64,000 bases of DNA from Tachypleus tridentatus. Taxonomy: Eukaryota; Arthropoda; Merostomata; Xiphosura; Limulidae. The stretch is from NCBI RefSeq assembly GCF_004210375.1, contig NC_134833.1, forward strand, positions 48,602,782 through 48,666,781, given 5' to 3'. This document shows, one piece after another, positions 22,521 through 35,396 of this stretch; positions within the stretch are counted from its first letter, which is position 1, and each line of letters opens with the position of its first letter. Under the pieces are notes generated by a model. The model saw only the letters and a program-made list of their open reading frames with translations, made no database searches and was not told where the DNA came from. The position numbers and the translations under genes were made by a program.

Positions 22521-25500
22521 TTGCGAAACACTGAGTGGTTATGAAACATGTGGTGTCGAAATGTTAACAAAATTTGTGTTGTACATTTGCTGTATCTGTG
22601 TTCATTCTCATTACATTTGTATTCATTCTAATGAATGCTCTGATATACCCAAAAAATAATATATATTATAATTTCAGTATCCGCAGTGTAGTAATGGAAA
22701 TTAAGGTAGTTCATATGCCCAAACAAATGTGTACGCAAAAATTTAATGTTTAATGCACTTCTGAAAATAGTATTTAATCTGAATTCGGTGAATAAGTTTC
22801 AGCTAATACATCCTTTTTGTGACAATTATATAGAGGAAACAATTGTGTTTTAATAACTAAAATATATTATTTGTATTCCGAACCATATAATAGTAATCAA
22901 AATAAGTATTATAAATCACACATACTTGTACAGTTGGTGAAATTAGATTGTTTCGTTTTCAGTTAATTTTCCTTGAACAGGTGAAATAACATGAAAATAC
23001 CACGCATTTTGAAGAAACAATATAACATGATATAAAGAATGTATTTTTCAAATGATGTTGTCAATACTAAAAACATTAAATACCCCGCCACAGATTGGAA
23101 CAAACTTAAATTGACTTATATCAGCATTTTATAATATATAATTTATCTATATTAACAGTATAAAACTAAATTATCTTGAAGTAATTTGTTTCTGTTATGT
23201 ACTTATTATCCTTTTGTCCCCAACATCTAAAAATTATATATACGTTCAGGCTCATGTTTTAAAAATGTTGAATTGAATTCACTGCCGTATTTAGCTGTGC
23301 CAAAAATAACAATTGTAAGGATGTTCTACGTACAATGAGATTTGAATATCGTAAATTAACAAACTAGTCTGAAAGTAATGTAACATTTGAAGTTTGTTTT
23401 TCCTTCCATTTAAACACGTGGTAATTTATTTATCCTTCTATGCAGAGAAGTAAGAACTAGGATAGCAAGCTAATGTTAAGACTACTATAAGCATGAAATT
23501 AGGAAACCCAACCTGTTGACCACTTATTTGCTAAAAACAAATAATTATGTATAAAGTATATAAATAAGAATGAATCAATATTAACAAGATTTTATGTTAA
23601 AGAGGCTTTATTTTTTGTTTGATCTAAAATGCTTTTTGACAACGTTATCACCATTCCATGAGATATATGTAGATGTAAAAATTTATTCGTTCTCATGTAT
23701 GTCTAAAGAACTTTTAAGCTTTGAATGTGTTTGATATCCAATTATTATTTATATTATTTGGATTTAATATATACAAATTGTACCAAAATAAAGTGTTATA
23801 GCATCGTTAAGTAGAATAGTATGTGAAAATTATAAGATTATATATAAATGTAAGTTTCAGATTTAGATGAAAAACTATAACAGTTGAGCTCTGAGTAGTA
23901 CTTAGTAAACTAAATAAGAACGAAATGCTGATAATATAGAATCTTCTAGAAATTATTATACATGAAAACTACCTTCTCTGAATTCGCAGTTGATTTTCAA
24001 ATAAGTTTTTCTAGGTACGACATGTAAGAATGATATACAAAAAAAATTAAATTATAATTGCTTTTAATCTTTTCTTCAGATTATCGTAATGAAAATTTTC
24101 AATTGTCATGATTATAATATAACCTAATAATGTGAACGATGTTTGTTTGTAAATTTCATGATAGTCTCTAATTCTTAAAATATTAATTGAACAATAAACT
24201 TAACATTAACGTTCAATACAATTATTGTACTTATTTATAATGATTTATCAAAAGTTATTCAAAGTTTATTTTTCTCTTGAATTGTTTGGCCCATTTGTCT
24301 GTAATTTGATCAGTTAAAAGAGTAACACTTATGCCAATTATTCATTTGGCACAGTTCGATAACTTCGTATTCATAAATCTTCTACACATTTTTCCACTCC
24401 TTTAAGAAGCTATCAGTAGAAAGTTTTAATTTCATCTGTCAGTATAATGTGAGTTAGATCATAAAGCTAAAATTTTGATATTATCCCTCTTCTAACATAC
24501 TTTCTTGTGGTTTATGCCTTTCTAAACAAGCGTTTTAGTATGGAGTGAATTATGAAATGAAACATTATTTTTATTATTTGTTGACAATTATTTAAAAACG
24601 AGCTCGATCCAAATGATTTCAGGGGTGTTTCTTTTGTGTGTGATGTCAATATAGTGTGTATTGTAATCATCACATGAAAGAAGGACACTGAATTCCATTT
24701 CTGTGTATAATAACTTGTTTCAAAATATCTATAGCCAGTTAATTTATATTTTTAGATGCATTAAAACTATCGTGACTTCAATCAAATACATGTGTGACCA
24801 GTAGTTGAGAATCATCACGAATTACAATTTTTACAGGTGCTATTATTAAAATAGCTTGAAAGTTGTTACAATTGGTTTAAGAAAAGATGTGTGATAAAAC
24901 AATTATTACCTTGTTCACGAAAAAATATTATGTAGTTCACAAAAACAGTGAATGAACTACAAATGTAAATTTATTTTGTGTTTATTATACTTATACATTA
25001 TAACGTACAAATGTAAAAAACATGTATGTTGCAGTTCATAAAAATAAAAAATTCGAATAGAATTCCTTCAACGTCATCGTATAGAAAAAATACATCATGA
25101 AAGTCGATTTGAAAGTACAGTATTATACAAAAAGTATTAAATTTCAAATTCGTCACAGCTATAAATATCGTATAACAGTGGTTGCAGCTATCATATGTTA
25201 AAGTGTGCAAGATGAACAGTAGATTGGTTGTATGAAGCAGGTCAAAACAAGCAACAGTTCAGACTTGTTATTGATATTTTAAAGCTCTGTTAGCTGGTTT
25301 TATTACTTTTGTACATATTTGAATCTGGTAATAAGACATTTAGATGTATGAAATATCCAATTTGAAGAAAAAAAGAGTAAAGGCATGAAGTGATAAATGA
25401 GTTACATTTATGTGTGCATATATAATGAACAGTTTGCACATTGTTTCAGCTATAAGAGTAATTTTTTGGACTACATAATTAGTTTTTTAAAGAATTACAT

Positions 25501-26220
25501 TTCTTCCATTTATTGTACATTTTTTACTAAATATTTTAATTTCAAAATTATTTTGGGAAAAAAAATTGAAGTAATTGCAGAAAACAAAATTATATATCCC
25601 GGCAGTGACATACGAAAATTGAAGAAAAAAAGAGTTAGCAATTTATGGGTGTTTGTATGTAATCGATTTACAGTAAACAAAGGATCGTTGAACATGAGCA
25701 AGTGTGCTTATTTATTATAAAATTATGTATTTTTATTTTAATCTAGTTTCATCATTGTACTGTAAAAGTATTAAAATGCAAATAATGTTGTTGTTCCTCA
25801 GTTAATGACAAATCTAAAGTGACGATCGTGTAGTTTTAAATATTAAGTTTGTTTTCATCGTGTGTTCTATCAAACATGCTACACAACTGGCTACATTAAA
25901 ATATGGATATTTGTAAAACTGACTTGGACCTGGTTCTTCTTACTTTAACAATTGCAAAAACATATCTGAAAAGTGTGATTCGAACCACTGTGATGCTATA
26001 ATACACACTAAACATGTTCGAATCAGCTATTGATACATCAGAAACGTTTCCACAAAGTGTGTAAATACATTAGCTTTTGTATTCATTATATTTTTGCAGT
26101 TATTAATTATTTGGATCAGGAAATTGTTTCTATCTAATTTTTACATACTTTAGCTATAGAGTCAGTAATAAAATGGATCAATATAGTTTAGACAATCTTG
26201 TATTTTATGTTTATGTACAG
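22521..26220 (+). other. AT-rich intron, nothing recognised
   Basis: No transposon ends, tandem repeats or credible exon seen. Open frames near 25000-25720 on both strands are low-complexity AT translations. It ends at the acceptor TTATGTACAG. Confidence 0.55.
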
Positions 26221-26285
26221 GTAGATACGACAGTATTGCAACAACAGGAGGGTCAAGCAGACTTGTTTGCGAGAGAAACAAATGA
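26221..26285 (+). CDS. candidate terminal coding exon of the turtle-like gene
   Basis: Acceptor TTATGTACAG opens a segment that, in the phase left by the microexon at 18059 (G+GT), reads G-RYDSIATTGGSSRLVCERNK then TGA at 26283-26285. A second frame is also open, reading VDTTVLQQQEGQADLFARET and onward to TAA at 26326-26328 (35 codons). The phase-consistent reading gives a cytoplasmic tail of roughly 80 residues after the membrane helix, shorter than long turtle isoforms. Alternative longer tails may be spliced from exons outside this window. Moderate confidence that it is an exon, lower that it ends the major isoform. Confidence 0.45.
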
Positions 26286-26338
26286 ATACGGAAGGCAAAG
26301 AAGAGGCTCGAACACTAGTGTAAACTAAATTCTTTATT

Positions 26339-26361
26339 CACACAGACACACACACACACAG
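26339..26361. repeat. (CA)n microsatellite
   Basis: CACAGACACACACACACACA, in the presumed 3' untranslated region. Confidence 0.85.
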
Positions 26362-27054
26362 AATTTGGTATTTACGTATAACATATTTTCTGGCTGACTT
26401 CAGTGTTGTTTTAACTCTACAACAAACAGAAAGATTGTGTCTTTAATACAGTGATAAATCGGACCAAAGTCTTGCATTGAAAATGTTACTATACATTCCC
26501 ATTTTACATGTTCAAGAGGAATTTAATTCACAACTTGTATAAAGCTCGAAACCATCCCTTAAACTTTAGTGAGTGATACAAATGTATTTTCTAGCAAATA
26601 TTAGTTCTATGAAAGAGCCAGTTTGATAAGTAACCGTATTGGTTTGAGGTTTGTACATCCTGTTTGCAAGAACATTAAGTATATACAGAACACATGCACG
26701 AAGAATGTTTAAAAATGTACTTTCTTCACATTATGTGTAAGTGCCATGACACTCACTCAAGAAGAAGGCTTTTGTAGCAAATCCTTGGTGATCATGGCGC
26801 TCGACTCCCAATTTTCGGATAAAAACCAGTCATCAAACATATTCGCTCTTCCAGCCATGAGAGAATAATAATCTTATGGTACATCCCACTGTTCATATGT
26901 AAAATGTAACCCAAGAATAAGTGATGAATGGTAATGACTAGTTGCCTTGCCTTTAATTCCTCTCTTCAAAATTTAAAAAAAAAGACTAATTTCGATTCAC
27001 GGACCATGTGATTTCTGTCAAGAATTTAAAGTCATTTTTATAATAATAATAATA

Positions 27055-27086
<32 letters not shown>

Positions 27087-29649
27087 GTTAAACACTAACC
27101 AATACAATCAATGAAAATAACATTACCTAAATAACAGACTATAACTTACTTATGAATGAAGTAAAACATTAGCAGGTTATTTTATACAGTAACACTGTAT
27201 GTCACTTGAGTAACTTGGCTTCGGCATGCACAAAACATTATAAAGTCCATAAAAAAGCGTCTTGTGTTGAGCTCATAAACATAACTAACTATACAAAAGT
27301 TGGCCTACTTATCACGTAGGATACTTATGTACCCACATATCTAGCTTAATGTTATATAATGGCTAGTGCTTAGAGGTAATTTTGGTTTTCATGCTTCAAT
27401 ACACTATACGTTACAGTATAAAAGTAACAATGAGAAAAATACGTAAACCATCAAAGGTTTTATTGAAACAGTTGTTTCTCATACATGATGAGAAACATTT
27501 TTCAATCGAATGACCTCATGTAAATGAATATAAAAACACCTCGGGAATGTAAATTAGCAGAAGTGGTTGCTTTGCTAAATTTCAACATTCACACGACTTT
27601 TTAAGCTACAAAATACACACATACAGTCTAATAAAGTAGGAGCATTAGAAGCCACTATCCAATTGTTTTGTGAGCAGCCTGAGACGTCATCCTTTCCATC
27701 TGGCACTACTATTGATCGATAGGATGGACAAGTTGCTACAATAGATAAACATGAAAAATAACTCGCTAAATCCGACAAATCGCTACATTTTATTTGAAGA
27801 TATATGAAGACCATTTAAATGTCTGATATTGTGTTACAGCATAATTCCCTTATATATTACAGGAAAACTGAAAGCAGAGAAGTTAGGCCTGTTATAAGAG
27901 GGGTTTTTCATACCTCGGGTTTTGATGTATGCTTCACTTCGAGTTAAATCACAGAAACAAGAAACAATAACCTCGTTCTTAGAAGTCACACAAAAGCAAA
28001 TTCTAATTAAGTGGAAAAAATACATCAGGAATTAAAGGTCTCTTCAAATACATGTAGAACACACAACAAGAACTACTAAAAGTCTATTACTCTCCACAAA
28101 TTCTAACCTCTTAAACACAAAGGCTGCTCTAAATATGGTAATAAATTGTTAGGTTTCTAGAATATGAAAATCAATGATAAACAACAGGTAATATGGACCA
28201 TTAACGATTCCACCAACAATTATTCTGATTCACCAACAAGAATAGTTTGGCTCAGTACTTAGTTGCTTTGCTATTTCTATAGGAAAGTTGGATACATAAA
28301 GTTTCGTTTTTACACTGAAAGAATACTTACCACTCACGCAAGTGCCTCCTTATGTCCAACAAATGAATTTTGAAAAGCAACGTAATTTAAATTTTTTATT
28401 TATTAACACTCCACAAGTCAAATCAATGTGTTGCAAAGCTTTATTTCTCGGCAGTGGGTGGTTTAACAGTCCATGTTCACAAAGTTAAAATACATTTGTC
28501 GGCCAATAAACATGAAAAAACCCTTTAACAAAGGCTGCACACGAAATTAAACTCTTAACGAGGGAAACATTACTACTACGTTAAAAACACTTGAACAGTA
28601 AAAATATGTATTAACTATAAGGACATTTTCACAAATCACCTTCCCTCACCTCTAATGGTCTATGCATAAAACTCCCCCAAAACAAATTTAGCAACGAAAT
28701 TCACATGTAAAAATTTCAAAGCTCATTAAACTACAATTTCATACATAAATTGCTGTATTTATCCTAAAACTTTATAGGTTAAACATTGTTAAATTTACAT
28801 ATATTCACGCAACACACATAGAAACTAAACCTTAACCTCAAACACTGTGCCATAAATGAAGTCAGTATGCACTATACAAAATGCATGTACAGAGAATTCT
28901 TGCTAGCCAAACGCATTTCTGATGCAGTAGTTATTATGGATTATCAAGACATCTGAGTATTCGAATTAGTCGCCTCGAAAACAATGAATACTATTAACAG
29001 CAGGCGTTGTCCATCGGTAAATGTAAAAGTACAAAATAAGTAGTAAGGGAAAGCATTCAAGTGGTAAAAACCGCATGTACAATAAACCTATCAACCTATT
29101 ATTTTACGCGTCATTAATTACTGTATGATCAAATTGGCATATTATTTCATTACCTTCATATGGTATCGTAACTTGCACTTGCATTTCTTTTTTGGATAAC
29201 AAACTTTAATGACGCTAATATTTTTTATAGTTATTGGTTTTGGAGTGCTGATACTTGATTTGATTGCAACTTAAATCACTCTAATGTTCTCTATGGGTCG
29301 GCTGTAACTTACATACACACTACTGTGAAGATTGTTCTCTTTCAAATTATTGTAAACTATTACCTACAGTGAGCAAGGATGTTTTGCAGATCTCGTTTAC
29401 TGCTTTGCTTGACCCTTACTTAACTCTCATAGAATCACCTACAAAATACATAGAAAATGGATATTTATTACAAATAACTGTTTGGATTCCAAATATAAAT
29501 TTATTGGTTATTCATTAAATTTCCTATTGTGAAGGTTTGTCTATATGAAAAATCGTTCAGGTCGTTGAGGTGTGAAACAACAATGATTTACTGTATAAAA
29601 TAAAGTAATCCAAAATGTACAGTTTAGTTGAAAGAAGATAGTGAAAGTC
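26362..29649. other. no gene recognised
   Basis: AT-rich sequence, perhaps starting with the 3' untranslated region of the turtle-like gene. I saw no clear polyadenylation context. A (TAA)n(TA)n microsatellite lies at 27040-27088. Minus-strand open frames near 27575-28025 show no domain features. Confidence 0.5.
27040..27088. repeat. (TAA)n(TA)n microsatellite
   Basis: Six TAA units followed by about fourteen TA units. Confidence 0.9.
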
Positions 29650-29916
29650 ACCTAAAGTAACCTAACAACACGTCTTCCAATTCAGCTATGGATTTATAGT
29701 GGTCTGGTGGATAATCTCTTTGGTTTTTGCAAAAGCCATCTAAACTCACAACAAATCCTCTTCCTATAGCTGTGTGGATAGCTTTCTTCACTTAAACATA
29801 TGGTCCTTCTTACAACTGTAAAGAGTCCAGGCCTTCATTTACTAGGATGTTTGATTTTGACAGTGATATTGTAACACCATTATCAACTATAGCAAGAGTT
29901 GCTGTTTTACATCAGT

Positions 29917-30042
29917 GTGTGTGTGTGTTTCCTTATAGCAAAGCCACATTGGGCTATCTACTGAGTCCACCGAAAGGAATCGAGCCCCTGATTTTAGCGT
30001 TATAAATCTGTGGATTTACAGCTGTATCAGCGGAGGACAGTC
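29917..30042 (-). mobile_element. SINE family 2 copy with target duplication
   Basis: Flanked by the 10-bp direct repeat TTACATCAGT (29907-29916 and 30043-30052). It carries the family 2 body in reverse: GGGCTATCTACTGAGTCCAC, GAATCGAGCCCCTGATTTTAG, ending in a head-derived CTGTATCAGCGGAGG. It is inserted inside the eroded coding region. Confidence 0.85.
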
Positions 30043-30296
30043 TTACATCAGTCTGGATTTTTATGGCAAGTGCTATTCTCTCCAATGTCTTATTATGAGC
30101 TAATATATAAGACACTACCAGTGAAAGTATATGCCCTGATGTCAATCTTGGTAACTGCGTCGGGATAGTAACAGTAGCAGAGGTGGACGTAAGAGCAGTA
30201 ATGTCAAATCCTGCTTTCCACATCATTGAACAATATTATTGGAAGCTTGTGTTTGGATGTATAATTCTTTAGTTCTACTGGAAGTGTACGCCCACA

Positions 30297-30572
30297 TATT
30301 ACACTGTAATTCGCTTTTGTGAAGCATTCTTCAATGAGGAACTTTCTTATTTTCTTTTGATGCTTTGATCTGCTTCTCCTCTTACCATTTTGTGTTTCAC
30401 TTTTTTGTGAAGCATTATCCTTCAATGAACACCTTTGTTTGATTTTGATAGTCTTACCTACTTCTCATCTTATACATATACATACAATTTCATGTTTCCA
30501 TTTCCATAAAGCATCATTTAATGGGACACTTCTTTGTTTTTTACGATGCTCTGACTGCTTCTCTTCTTTTTA
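30297..30572 (-). repeat. three degenerate coding repeats of 87-99 bp
   Basis: On the minus strand, units begin AAGAAGAGAAGCAGTCAGAG (about 30570), AAGATGAGAAGTAGGTAAGA (about 30471) and AAGAGGAGAAGCAGATCAAA (about 30384). Each continues with a K/Q-rich stretch, AAGTTCCTCATTGAAGAATG or a close variant, and GCTTCACAAAA or a close variant. Each unit encodes about 29-33 residues. Confidence 0.6.
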
Positions 30573-30920
30573 ATCAGCTACAGCACGTTTGTTCGGTTAT
30601 TTATGAAGAATTTGGACATTTGACACATCGAACGTTGTGGTCTCAGCTGAACCCACGTTTCCTGACTCCTTGATGTCTTGTGTTCGTGTAATTACCACTT
30701 TTGAGATTGTTGGTTGTAATTTAGGACTAATGCGTTTAAGGACCAACCATACAGTCTTTACCTCCAGAATATACATTTCAGATGCATCGTTAGGCAATGT
30801 ATCTTCATCCTCGGCGCTGAAGGTATCAAAATAAGTCCAACTAATGGAAGACAGTATCAGAAATTCAGGATTGTGACAAAAAGCAAAAAAGAAACGATTC
30901 AGCTCAGCAATTGTCAATAT

Positions 30921-33118
30921 TTAACAGAGAATACTAGAAAGCACTACTCGTTGATTTAGGAAAAGAAGAAAGCATGTTTTATAGACAAAGTCAAGTTTGA
31001 AATAATGTGTTAATTAAACAAACTCTGATATGTCAGAGAAAGGCAGAATGTGGATTAAAGTTGTAATATTCCCATTTCAAAAATATATTCTTTCCTGTTA
31101 AAACTCATTAGAACAAAGCAAAAATCCCAAGATAAAACGTAGGATCGAACCCTATGTATATGGAATATGTGTACTCACATGTATCCAGTCCATAACATAT
31201 TCTTTACTATCATGGGCTATGGTTGATGCAAGCATCCTGGATTATGAACTCAACCATTACCTCGGATGCTTCTGAAGTTGCTGTGACTGAAAGGATACTC
31301 TGCGGTTATCCTGTTCTTCAACTGTTCTTTTCACTACAATTTGGTTGTTTACTGACGGAACCTAGAATTGGTAGGAGAGAAATACAGGACTGAATATTGA
31401 TCAATATTTAGTGAGCAACATGAAGATGTCAACCTATTTTCTCCAACTATGAATAATTCATTATCACTTTTGTATCCTTTCCTTTATGACTGTGGTCAGC
31501 AACAAACTTTGCCAAAGACGAGAATAACTACCTTTCACAGAGGTATCACACCTTGGCTCCAGTCTATAAATTCATGCAAAACTTGGCTGGTGCTGATTTA
31601 TGTTAAGAATATAATAAGGAAACTGAGTTCTGAAGATGTGTAAATACAGCAATCAAAATATTTGTATATAATAAATAAAATATTGGATTATCTAAAATTT
31701 ATATTCATCATTCTCAGATATTGTTTAATATTTTTTCACAGAATTTTATATCTCCACTTGCATTCTAATAATGCAGAACTGAAACACAACCCGCCAACAA
31801 CTAAAAACGGCAGTTCAAGTTATATTTTCATGGAAGTGTGGCAGCAGATTTTGTTACTCTCATCTACTCTGGTAAATCTTACTAAGTACATAACATTCTA
31901 GTGTAAACTTGAAAGATTCACATTCTTACATCAATGAAACTCACAGATTTACTGCTAACAGATTAACAGATAGGTTAATGCCTATCAGATCATACTCACT
32001 AACATTCAGCCAAAAGTATTGAAATCATAATTTAAATTTCCATTCTTTTACTACCTTGCACATCAATATATTTGTGTGGAACACAACCCTTTCGCTTACC
32101 ATTGAAGAGCACATTTACAGTAGAGCCTTCACCCTCTTAAATTAGTGCTACTCTGATAGTAGTGGCAACTTTTGCTCAGAATATCACTTGGGCATCATAA
32201 ACAAAAGATAATTGCAATGCTACTTTCAGCCTTTCGTCTCCTGACAAATCAACTTTCCACACTATTACACAAATATTAGTTATACCATGTAATGCAAAAC
32301 ACTTTATCACACTTTTCCACTTAAAGACTCACAAAGCAAGTGTTGTTAGGCACTTTCAGCTATTGGTGGCATAACAAATGACCATATAAAACACACTAAT
32401 TTCAACATTGGCAAACAGCTTATGGTTTCTCTAGCTTCACTCTCAGAGGAAGCAGGATATTGCCGACGGGTTCTGTAGAGACTGCCTCACACAGTATAAG
32501 ACTTCTTGGCTTACCCACTGCTTTTCTCAGAATCCTATATTACTTTAGTTCCATTCATAAGGTTTAGCTTCAGAGGAGTAAATGCAGTCTTACCAGAACT
32601 ACTTTGCAAAGCTTCCCTTATAAAAGAGACAAGCTCAAGTTCTTCTATTCTTCCTCAAAATTTCATTAATTATTAAACTTTTACCAAAAATCCTAATTTC
32701 GTATGTGTTAAGATATTTACCTCTTATTATATGCTGCTGCATTTTCCTTCATATAGTTATCTATTATTTTTCTATGCCTTGATTACATTTCCGCCGACTT
32801 TTTTTCTCCACGTGACTCGTAATTTACAAAACTACTACCGAATCTTAAGTCAGATATGTTTCTATTATTATCTGAAGAAGGACTTAGGCCAAAATATTAC
32901 CATAATGTGTTCATACAGTGATAGTCCATTCAATATTTTTACTTATTCAATTTCAAAGGAAAACAATAGCTTTACATTTATATAAAAATGCATCAGGTTA
33001 ATTAAATATACATAATTACACAGATAAATAGCACAAAAAAAGGAAATAAAGATACAATAATGCAAGATTAATTCTCAAGAGAATGTCAGGTAGGCCTACT
33101 GACAAAAAAAGCAAAATA
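30921..33118. other. no gene recognised
   Basis: Open frames (31449, 31662, 32731) lack motifs and look like chance or decayed repeat. Nothing else supported. Confidence 0.5.
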
Positions 33119-33627
33119 CAGGGTGTCCCAAAAAATGTATACACACTTTGAATGATTATAAATACAATGTATATTAAGATATGTCTAGGTTTTATAACCC
33201 AACTTTAAGAAGACAAGTGTAGAATCTTTTGAGTTAGCGCAGGTTTTCGAACTGATGACCGTTCTGATCCAAGCAGATGGAATTCCAAGCTTTACGAATC
33301 ATTTCACCTGGTATTTGGGTGCATTTTCTTTCAATTGCTGCTCTCAGTTTATTGATTCTTGCAGGTTTTGTGCTATAAACCTCATCTTTGACGTATCCCC
33401 ATAAGAAAGTCCAGAGGTGTGAGGTCTGGTGTACGTGGGAGAATTCAGTACTACTTCTTCGCCCAATCCATCTGTTCGGTAAATGTTCGTCAAGATAAGC
33501 CCTCACATTACGATGGAAGTGGAGAGGTGCTCCATCTTGCTGGAAATAAAACTCCTTATCTCCAAGTTGCTATCGAATGCCTGGCGTGACAGACTCTTGC
33601 AGCAAGCTCAGATAAACGAGACAAGTA
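33119..33627 (-). mobile_element. truncated mariner-like element
   Basis: The left end begins CAGGGTGTCCCAAAAAATG, a typical inverted-repeat terminus of mariner/IS630-type elements. The minus strand encodes the C-terminal part of the transposase: QQDGAPLHFHRNV with the second catalytic Asp, YLDEHLPNRWIGRR, a frameshifted region, then LWTFLWGYVKDEVYSTKPAR with the characteristic FLWG-K-VY motif, ending QFENLR-stop at 33234. The N-terminal half and the other end are missing: the element stops where a SINE begins. Inactive. Confidence 0.8.
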
Positions 33628-33783
33628 ACTGTCAGTCCCACTATTCGTTGGTAAAAGAGTAGCCCAAGAGTTTGCGGTGGGCGGTGATGACTAGCAGCAT
33701 CTCCTCTTCTCTTACACTACTAAATTAGGGACGGCTAGCGCAGATAGCCCTCGAGTAGCTTTGTGCGAAATTCAAACAAACAG
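33628..33783 (+). mobile_element. SINE family 1, 5'-truncated
   Basis: Starts inside the body (GTCAGTCCCACTATTCGTTG) and runs through GGGACGGCTAGCGCAGATAG to TTGTGCGAAATTCAAACAAA. No tRNA head. It abuts the broken mariner directly. Confidence 0.9.
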
Positions 33784-35141
33784 AATGATCAAGAAACACA
33801 TGAACACCAATATCACAACATGAGAATATGTGATCGCCATTAAGGACGGCTCTGACTGCGCTTGCGGGTTTAACCGAATCTGAATTAACCGTACTTGTTG
33901 ATGAAGTCAGTGAAAGTTTTGTAACTTTGCTCAATTGACCAAATGAAATATCTATTGCATTGAGATTTTGTTTCTTTCAATACTGGAAACAAAGTTTTCA
34001 GTTACTGACTGATTCTTTATAAGACAGAGAAATTGGGACTCGAGGAGGTGTCGAAAATCTATAACTATTTGGCAGATGAAAATATGTAGAAGGTAAATCT
34101 TCCTTGCAAACACTGAACGAATTGACAGTCCAAGGTGTAGCTTTGTGCTGAACAACCAACTAACTAAATCTAGATATCATTTTTGAACACGGACAAGTGT
34201 TTTGATTCTACGATCCGCCTTTAAGAACTTTGAAGCTTTACGTTTGTTATGAGTTTATTTTTCACAAAGATCCAGTTTATTTTCCACAAGTATCAAGTTT
34301 ATCAACAAAATATTCGAAATGTTATCTAAATTATCACAAACTTTGTTTACCGATATCTACACAAGCATACTGGTTACTAGTTTTACTGAGCCCTCCAAAA
34401 AATGGATAAGATGAGACAAAATATTATCAGCCCGAATAAATGAATTGTGGTTATTAAACACCCTAGTCTTTAGGCTACTAAAATTGTTTTGAGTTGTAGC
34501 GTTTAATTTATAAAATACTTCATTAGAAAAGAGAATAGGTTACAGAAGACCATAGAGGTAATGAGCAGGTAAAAATGCCATCAGACGCATGTGTGCAAGC
34601 ATTTGAATATGACAATATGTTCTATATGATGTGAAATCACGTACATTCACGTTCAGAACTGCCAAAGAGTACCTACTCAATACTTATCTTAAAATATAAG
34701 CATCATTTCGTAGTCATTCCATCAACCAAAGAGCTATCATATCTGTATCTACTTCTTACTTAGCATTTGCAATAGAAAATATGATTCAGAAGAGCTCTAG
34801 TGAATAACCCATAGATATAGAAAAATATGTGAGGATAGTGAATCATCAGACCTACTTAGTTTCCGAACAACATCGAATTCTCTTTTTTGACGCATGTTTA
34901 ACATGGCAGTTGCGAAATGTTCTACTTACGTAAAAAAAGTGAACTAAGTTTTAACTGTGAAAGACACTCTTCCTGCACTATTCACGTTTGCAATATCGAT
35001 AGTTGTCCTAAAATCTTTATCAAACTTTAGAGCTTCGTATAGATTCTTAGCTTTTCGAAGGATATTTAAAAGACAACACATGTGAAGGCCCGGGGTTTCC
35101 TACGTAAATTCGTTTGTCAACTTTAACATTTCATTGTAACC
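33784..35141. other. no gene recognised
   Basis: Short minus-strand open frames around 33725-34155 overlap the SINE or lack motifs. No repeat ends seen. Confidence 0.5.
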
Positions 35142-35396
35142 CAGGCTCGGCGTGGCCAAATGATTAAGGCGCTCGACTCTTAATCTGACGGTCACGGGTC
35201 CCAGTCCAATGCCCGCCCTTTTAGCTGTGGGGCATTATATAGTTACGGTCAATCCCAGTATTCGTTGGTAACTCCAAGAGTTGGCGGTGGGTAATAACTG
35301 ATGACTTCTTGCCTTTACTTTAGTCTTACACTACTAAATTAGGGGCGGCTAGCGCATATAGACTTCGTATAGTTTGCAAGAAATGCAAACAAACAA
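35142..35396 (+). mobile_element. SINE family 1, full length with target duplication
   Basis: Perfect 11-bp direct repeats TCATTGTAACC (35131-35141 and 35397-35407). It has a tRNA-like head (CTCGGCGTGGCCAAATGATT, then AAGGCGCTCGACTCTTAATC), a slightly degraded B-box region, the central body and a short CAAACAAACAA tail. Confidence 0.92.

Larger units (their letters stand above)
29650..30920 (-). pseudogene. eroded coding region with tandem repeats, SINE-disrupted
   Basis: Minus-strand reading with few stops: MTIAELNRFFFAFCHNPEFL and on through WTYFDTFSAEDEDTLPND for 106 codons. Then come three degenerate basic repeats (KRRSRSKHQKKIRKFLIEEC in the last), then DITALTSTSATVTIPTQLPR and SYILAHNKTLERIALAIKIQ, and after a SINE the pieces IVDNGVTISLSKSNILVNEG and AIGRGFVVSLDGFCKNQRDY. 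The SYILAHNKTLERIAL pattern resembles a leucine-rich repeat of NLR type (LxxNxTLxxL), a weak inference. Frame shifts, internal stops and the SINE show that it is not functional. The original protein is unidentified. Confidence 0.45.

Noticed and set aside
25397..25720. 107-codon + strand frame and its antisense counterpart
   Set aside because: Low-complexity AT translation, no motif, intronic position.
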